Below are positions 46,203 to 50,286 of a stretch of 50,286 nucleotides of DNA, in pieces. The notes under the pieces are model-generated. The model did not search any database, was not told the origin of the DNA, and saw only the letters and a program-made list of their open reading frames with translations. Position 1 is the first letter of the stretch; every line of letters begins with the position of its first letter. The position numbers and the translations under genes are program-made. Source of the DNA: Actinacidiphila bryophytorum (GTDB lineage: Bacteria > Actinomycetota > Actinomycetes > Streptomycetales > Streptomycetaceae); contig NZ_JAFFIX010000036.1 of assembly GCF_016916835.1 (NCBI RefSeq), positions 1-50,286 of the forward strand, in the 5' to 3' direction.

Positions 46203-48592
46203 CACTGGCAGGCCTCGCAGGACTCGGGGTTTTCCAGGGAGCAGGCGATCGCGTCGGCGTCGGCGGTCGCGGGTACGGGCACGGATACGGCCGCGGGGGC
46301 GGGCGCCTGGGCGGCGCGGGCGATCCGGGTGGCCGGGCGGGAGCGCAGGTAGTAGGTGGTCTTCAGGCCCTGCTTCCACGCGTAGGCGTACATCGAGGAG
46401 AGCTTGCCGATGGTCGGGGTCTCCAGGAAGAGGTTCAGCGACTGGCTCTGGTCCAGGTAGGGGGTGCGGGCCGCGGCCATGTCGATGAGCGCGCGCTGCG
46501 GTAGCTCCCACGCGGTGCGGTACAGCTCCCGCACCTCCGCCGGGATCCAGCTCAGGCCCTGCACGCTTCCGTTGGACTCCCGCAGCGCCTCCCTGGTCTG
46601 CGCGTCCCACACCCCCAGCTGCTTGAGCTCGGCCACCAGGTAGGAGTTGACCTGCAGGAACTCGCCCGACAGCGTCTCGCGCTTGAAGAGGTTGGAGACC
46701 TGCGGCTCGATGCACTCGTAGGACCCGGCGATGGAGGCGATGGTCGCGGTCGGCGCGATCGCCAGCAGCAGCGCGTTGCGCATCCCGTGTGCGGCGACCC
46801 GCTCGCGCAGCGCCGCCCAGCGCTCGGGCCAGGCGAACTCGACACCGTAGTGGTCGGGGTGCAGCACACCGGCGGCGGTCCTGGTGCGGTCCCAGGCCGG
46901 CAGCGGCCCGCTGCGCTCCGCCAGGTCGCAGGAGGCCTCGTACGCGGCGAGCATCACGCGCTCGGCGATCCGCGTGGACAGCGCGCGGGCCTCGGGCGAG
47001 CCGAAGGGCAGCCGCAGCTTGAAGAACACGTCCTGCAGGCCCATCACGCCCAGACCCACCGGCCGCCAGCGGGAGTTGGAGCGGCCGGCCTGCTCTGTCG
47101 GGTAGAAGTTGATGTCCACGACCCGGTCGAGGAAGGTCACCGCGGTGCGGACGGTCTCGTCGAGCCGCTGCCAGTCGATGCGGCCGTCAGGGGTGACGAA
47201 GGCGCTCAGGTTGACCGAGCCGAGGTTGCACACCGCGGTCTCGGAGTCGTCGGTGACCTCCAGGATCTCGGTGCACAGGTTGGAGGAGTGGACCGTGTGC
47301 CCGGGCAGGGCGGTCTGGTTGGCGGTGCGGTTCGCGGCGTCCTTGAAGGTCATCCAGCCGTTGCCGGTCTGCGCCAGGGTGCGCATCATCCTGCCGTACA
47401 GCTCGCGCGCCGGGATCGTCCGCTGCGCCAGCCCGGCCGCCTCGGCCGCCCGGTAGGCCGCGTCGAACTCGTCGCCCCACAGGTCGACCAGCTCCGGCAC
47501 GTCGGCAGGCGAGAACAGCGACCAGGGCGCGTCGGCGTCGACCCGGCGCATGAACTCGTCCGGCACCCAGTGCGCCAGGTTCAGGTTGTGGGTGCGGCGG
47601 GCGTCCTCGCCGGTGTTGTCCCGCAGTTCGAGGAACTCCTCGATGTCGGCGTGCCAGGTCTCCAGGTAGACCGCGGCGGCGCCCTTGCGCCGACCGCCCT
47701 GGTTGACCGCGGCGACCGACGCGTCGAGCGTCTTGAGGAAGGGCACGATGCCGTTGGAGTGCCCGTTGGTGCCGCGGATCAGCGAACCCCTGGCCCTGAT
47801 GCGGGAGTAGGGCAGCCCGATGCCGCCCGCGTGCTTCGACAGCCGCGCCACCTGCTGGTAGCGCTCGTAGATCGAGTCCAGCTCGTCCAGCGGCGAGTCC
47901 AGCAGGTAGCAGGACGACATCTGCGGGTGCCGCGTACCGGAGTTGAACAGCGTGGGCGAGCTGGGCAGGTAGTCCAGGTGGCTCATCAGCCGGTAGAGCG
48001 CGGCGACTTCGTCCACGGCCGCGGGCGAGTCGTCCTCGGCCAGGCCCGCGGCGACCCGCAGCATGAAGTGCTGCGGTGTCTCGATCACCTTGCGGGTCAG
48101 CGGATGCCGCAGCAGGTAGCGGCTGTAGAGGGTGCGCAGGCCGAAGTAGCCGAAGCGGTCGTCGGCGCCCTCGGCGAGCGCCTGCTCCACCAGCGCGTCC
48201 AGCCGGGCCGCGTGGCGTACGACGAAGTCCGCCGTACGGTCGGCGACCAGGCCCTCGCGGTGGCCCACCGCGACGGAGGCGGTGAAGGAGACCGCCCCCT
48301 GCGAGGCGGCCTCCTCGGTGACGGCGAGCGCCAGCAGTCGGGCGGCGAGCCGCGAGTAGGCCGGGTCCTCGGAGATCAGCCCCGCGGCCGACTCGGTGGC
48401 CAGCTCCCGCAGTTCCGCGGTCCCCGCGGCGCCGCTGCGCCCCCGCAGCGCTGCGGCGGCGACCCGGCCCGGGTCGGTGTCGGGCAGGTCGGTACAGAGC
48501 GCGACGAGGGTGCGCAGCAGGTCCTCGCCGGCGGTGTCGCCGCCGGGGAGGCTGTCGGAAATGGCTGCGGGGGCTTCTGGCGCGATGGTCAC
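46202..48592 (-). CDS. nrdA: Class Ia ribonucleotide reductase large subunit
   Basis: A 796-residue NrdA, which reduces ribonucleoside diphosphates to deoxyribonucleotides. Recognisable are PSSPTLFNSGT (near residue 215), the active-site cysteine regions SSCYLLDS and HSSNLCTEI/CNLGSVNLS, QTGNGWMTFKD, and the C-terminal redox pair CEAC. GTG 48592 has AGGGAGA about 10 nt upstream. The N-terminus has no clear ATP-cone. The 320-nt leader carries a cobalamin riboswitch, and NrdR boxes lie at its promoter, so B12 (which supports the alternative class II enzyme) and nucleotide status should both repress it. Confidence 0.95.
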   Translation of the reverse strand: MTIAPEAPAAISDSLPGGDTAGEDLLRTLVALCTDLPDTDPGRVAAAALRGRSGAAGTAELRELATESAAGLISEDPAYSRLAARLLALAVTEEAASQGAVSFTASVAVGHREGLVADRTADFVVRHAARLDALVEQALAEGADDRFGYFGLRTLYSRYLLRHPLTRKVIETPQHFMLRVAAGLAEDDSPAAVDEVAALYRLMSHLDYLPSSPTLFNSGTRHPQMSSCYLLDSPLDELDSIYERYQQVARLSKHAGGIGLPYSRIRARGSLIRGTNGHSNGIVPFLKTLDASVAAVNQGGRRKGAAAVYLETWHADIEEFLELRDNTGEDARRTHNLNLAHWVPDEFMRRVDADAPWSLFSPADVPELVDLWGDEFDAAYRAAEAAGLAQRTIPARELYGRMMRTLAQTGNGWMTFKDAANRTANQTALPGHTVHSSNLCTEILEVTDDSETAVCNLGSVNLSAFVTPDGRIDWQRLDETVRTAVTFLDRVVDINFYPTEQAGRSNSRWRPVGLGVMGLQDVFFKLRLPFGSPEARALSTRIAERVMLAAYEASCDLAERSGPLPAWDRTRTAAGVLHPDHYGVEFAWPERWAALRERVAAHGMRNALLLAIAPTATIASIAGSYECIEPQVSNLFKRETLSGEFLQVNSYLVAELKQLGVWDAQTREALRESNGSVQGLSWIPAEVRELYRTAWELPQRALIDMAAARTPYLDQSQSLNLFLETPTIGKLSSMYAYAWKQGLKTTYYLRSRPATRIARAAQAPAPAAVSVPVPATADADAIACSLENPESCEACQ

Positions 48593-48659
48593 GGTGGTGC
48601 GGTCTCCCTCGTACGCGGCGGCGGCCGCGCGGGGGAGGGGCGGAGGGGGCCGGGCACAC

Positions 48660-48850
48660 CTGCGGGCGTGCGGGACCGCGTCCGCAGGCCCAATCCGCGA
48701 GGCCCGGACTCGTCGGCACCCCCGGTCCATCGACCGTGCGGGCGCCGGCTGCCGGCAGGCGATCGGGCTGTGCGGGGCGTGCGGGCACGCCTCGCTCACC
48801 GTTGCGGGGCAGCGCCGGATTCGCACCGGCTTCCCCTGCGGGCAGCGGAC
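48660..48850 (-). ncRNA. Cobalamin (AdoCbl) riboswitch of nrdAB
   Basis: On the minus strand the conserved aptamer core reads GGGGAAGCCGGTGCGAATCC, then GGCGCTGCCCCGCAACGGT, and further on GAGTCCGGG...CCTGCGGAC, the order of the cobalamin family. A hairpin CCTGCGG...CCGCAGG (48688-48659) at its 3' end is a likely expression platform; no U-tract follows. A B12 riboswitch is established for the class Ia nrd operon of S. coelicolor. Confidence 0.9.
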
Positions 48851-48853
48851 TTG

Positions 48854-48900
48854 AGAATACATCTTGTGCCGCGTTCTGGGCTCACACCCACATGTTGTGT
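48854..48900. promoter_or_regulatory. Pair of NrdR boxes at the nrdAB promoter
   Basis: Box A at 48885-48900 (CACCCACATGTTGTGT) and box B at 48854-48869 (AGAATACATCTTGTGC) resemble the palindromic NrdR box ACACWATATATWGTGT. Their centres are 31 bp apart, three helical turns, the spacing known for NrdR targets. On the minus strand TATTCT within box B can serve as -10. Confidence 0.7.
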
Positions 48901-48914
48901 CGCGGTGCGGTGAG

Positions 48915-49103
48915 TCAGTACCGTAGGGCCAGCCTCTCCCGCACCTGGGCGGCGCGTTCCGGCGGGCGCCCGGGGGCTTCCCCGCGCTCCGCTGCCCGGA
49001 TCTCACGGGTAATGCGGGCGTCGTTGCGTGCGCCCATGAGCGGCACGAAGCTCAGTGCCAGGGCGAGGGCGAGTACTGCGGCGATGTCCAGGAGAACTGT
49101 CAT
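48915..49103 (-). CDS. Small single-pass membrane protein
   Basis: A 62-residue protein with one N-terminal membrane segment (IAAVLALALALSFVPLMGA, about residues 7-25) and a charged, Arg/Glu-rich cytoplasmic tail. No domain recognised. ATG 49103 lacks a Shine-Dalgarno sequence; GACTAT lies 6 nt upstream with TTACCG 17 nt before it, suggesting a leaderless mRNA. It ends just upstream of the nrdAB promoter on the same strand. Confidence 0.55.
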   Translation of the reverse strand: MTVLLDIAAVLALALALSFVPLMGARNDARITREIRAAERGEAPGRPPERAAQVRERLALRY

Positions 49104-49192
49104 GAGTCAATAGTCGCCACGGTGCTGTCGGCCGGTAAGTGGCAGCACTGCCGCCCTACCGCAACATCCTGCCATCTGCGATGCTCGGCAGC

Positions 49193-50158
49193 ATGCTGCA
49201 GAACGTCGCCGTGGTGCTGCTCGACGGAGTCCACCCCTTCGAACTCGGTGTGGTGTGCGAGGTCTTCGGCCTGGACCGCACCGACGAAGGGCTGCCCGGG
49301 TACGACTTCGCCGTCGTCTCCGCGGAAGGGCCGCGGCTGCGCACCCACGCGGGCTTCGACGTCTTCGCCGCCGAGGGTCTCGAACGGCTCGACCAGGCCG
49401 ACCTGGTGGTCGTACCCGCCGCCGACGACGCCACGTCGCGGGAATTCCCGCGGGACGTGCTCGGCGCGCTCAACCGGGCCGTGGAGCGCGGCGCGACCGT
49501 CCTGAGCGTCTGCTCGGGGGTCTTCGTGCTCGGCGCGGCGGGCCTGCTCGACGGGCGGCGCTGCGCGGCGCACTGGCGACACACCGAGCTGCTCGCCGCC
49601 CGGCACCCCGAGGCCCGCGTCGAGCAGGACGTGCTCTACGTGGACGACGCCGGGGTCGTCACCTCGGCCGGCACCGCCGCGGGCATCGACGCGTGCCTGC
49701 ACCTGGTGCGCAAGGAGCAGGGGGTCGCCGTCGCCAACGGCATCGCCCGCCGCATGGTCGTGCCCCCGCACCGGGAGGGCGGCCAGGCGCAGTTCGTGGC
49801 CCGGCCGCTGCCCCGGGCCACCAGCGACTCCGTCGGCGGGGTGCTCTCCTGGATGGAGCGCCACCTCGACCAGGACGTCACCGTGGACGACCTGGCCGCC
49901 CGCGCCCTGATGTCCCCGCGCACCTTCGCCAGGCGCTTCCAGCAGGAGACCGGCACGACGCCGTACCGCTGGCTCCTGGGCCAGCGCATCTTGCTGGCCC
50001 GCGAACTCCTCGAAGGCACGGGCCTCACCGTCGACGCGGTCGCTGCCCGCGCGGGTTTTGGCAACGCCGCGACCCTGCGGCATCACTTCTGCCGCCGGGT
50101 CGGCACCACCCCCCACGCCTACCGCCGCACCTTCCGCCCCGACGGCGCCCGTCTCTAG
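49193..50158 (+). CDS. GlxA-family transcriptional regulator (DJ-1/PfpI + AraC)
   Basis: A 321-residue regulator with an N-terminal DJ-1/PfpI-like domain (about 1-190; VAVVLLDGVHPFELGVVCEVF at the start and VCSGVFVLGAAGLLDG near 105 with the nucleophile-elbow cysteine) and a C-terminal double helix-turn-helix of the AraC type (about 215-315; LAARALMSPRTFARRFQQET and AARAGFGNAATLRHHFCRRV). This is the layout of GlxA and of the Streptomyces regulator AdpA. ATG 49193 gives the typical MLQNVAVVLLDG; upstream GTG and ATG codons are in frame. The inverted repeat GGCAG-CA-CTGCC (49141-49152) is a candidate operator. Ligand and targets unknown. Confidence 0.88.
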   Translation: MLQNVAVVLLDGVHPFELGVVCEVFGLDRTDEGLPGYDFAVVSAEGPRLRTHAGFDVFAAEGLERLDQADLVVVPAADDATSREFPRDVLGALNRAVERGATVLSVCSGVFVLGAAGLLDGRRCAAHWRHTELLAARHPEARVEQDVLYVDDAGVVTSAGTAAGIDACLHLVRKEQGVAVANGIARRMVVPPHREGGQAQFVARPLPRATSDSVGGVLSWMERHLDQDVTVDDLAARALMSPRTFARRFQQETGTTPYRWLLGQRILLARELLEGTGLTVDAVAARAGFGNAATLRHHFCRRVGTTPHAYRRTFRPDGARL

Positions 50159-50205
50159 GCCTCCTCTTCCGCAGAGGGCGCTGCTGCCGCAGGGGGCAAC
50201 CACCA

Positions 50206-50220
50206 GGGGCGCGGGGCTGC
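50206..50220 (+). repeat. Degenerate copy of the dispersed GC-rich repeat
   Basis: GGGGCGCGGGG followed by CTGCG at the right edge matches the 20-bp dispersed element with two bases missing. Nothing else is recognisable in 50159-50286. Confidence 0.5.
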
Positions 50221-50286
50221 GTCTGATCTGCGGCTGGCGCCGCGTGGGCGCGCGCAACCCACTACGACCGTCGTGTGGCGACGGAC

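Noticed and set aside
1..50286. CRISPR arrays, IS elements, prophage genes, antibiotic biosynthesis genes
   Set aside because: No spaced identical repeats, transposase or integrase motifs, structural phage genes, or PKS/NRPS-type modules were recognised.

Overview
The window is a contiguous piece of a very high-GC actinobacterial chromosome. GTG and TTG starts are frequent, third codon positions are almost all G or C, and marker genes such as a WhiB7-type regulator with an AT-hook, the SigR/RsrA pair, a mycoredoxin and a CatR-type Fur regulator beside a catalase point to Streptomyces or a close relative. The gene order matches the chromosomal core of this group (and, for the left third, the mycobacterial order adnA-adnB-nudC-mrx1-uvrD2-whiB7-ABC1 kinase...PDZ protease-UPF0182). 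I see no phage, plasmid, IS or CRISPR; most of the window is conserved core, with regulation and small accessory pieces as the interesting parts.

Left part (1-14.4 kb): DNA repair and redox genes. AdnA (partial) and AdnB form a double-strand-break resection helicase-nuclease, here separated by a lipoprotein gene. NudC, mycoredoxin Mrx1 and UvrD2 follow. The whiB7/wblC antibiotic-response regulator has a roughly 590-nt leader containing a promoter with an AT-rich element, a 113-codon upstream ORF and a bulged terminator with a visible antiterminator partner. Two small proteins, an ABC1/AarF kinase and a YgjP-type metallopeptidase complete this block.

Middle (14.4-31 kb): a three-gene cassette of AIM24-domain proteins, the first fused to a TerD domain; a NUDIX hydrolase coupled to a zincin-like protease; an SDR enzyme, MoaE, a PDZ/Lon-like membrane protease, a PPA1309-type protein and a large UPF0182 membrane protein. 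Two identical initiator tRNA genes bracket a Sel1-repeat protein and a 0.7-kb repeat-rich spacer. A HEAT-like repeat protein overlaps the end of the Fur gene.

Right part (31-50 kb): stress and metabolism. CatR and catalase are divergent, a CBS-domain gene carries a near-perfect Rex operator, then HisN, a TetR regulator with a palindrome at its promoter, an SMR transporter, the aroA-rsgA operon, an M50-like peptidase, a SRAP DNA-protein crosslink sensor coupled to a hydrolase, sigR-rsrA with an autoregulatory SigR promoter, an HD-GYP phosphodiesterase, a TPR protein, peptide deformylase, and the class Ia ribonucleotide reductase operon nrdAB under a cobalamin riboswitch and NrdR boxes. A GlxA/AraC-type regulator closes the window.

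Two themes tie regions together. First, a SigR thiol-stress circuit: sigR and mrx1 both have exact GGAAT-N18-GTT promoters. Second, several housekeeping genes have a -10-like hexamer exactly 7 nt upstream of a start codon without a Shine-Dalgarno sequence, suggesting leaderless mRNAs.
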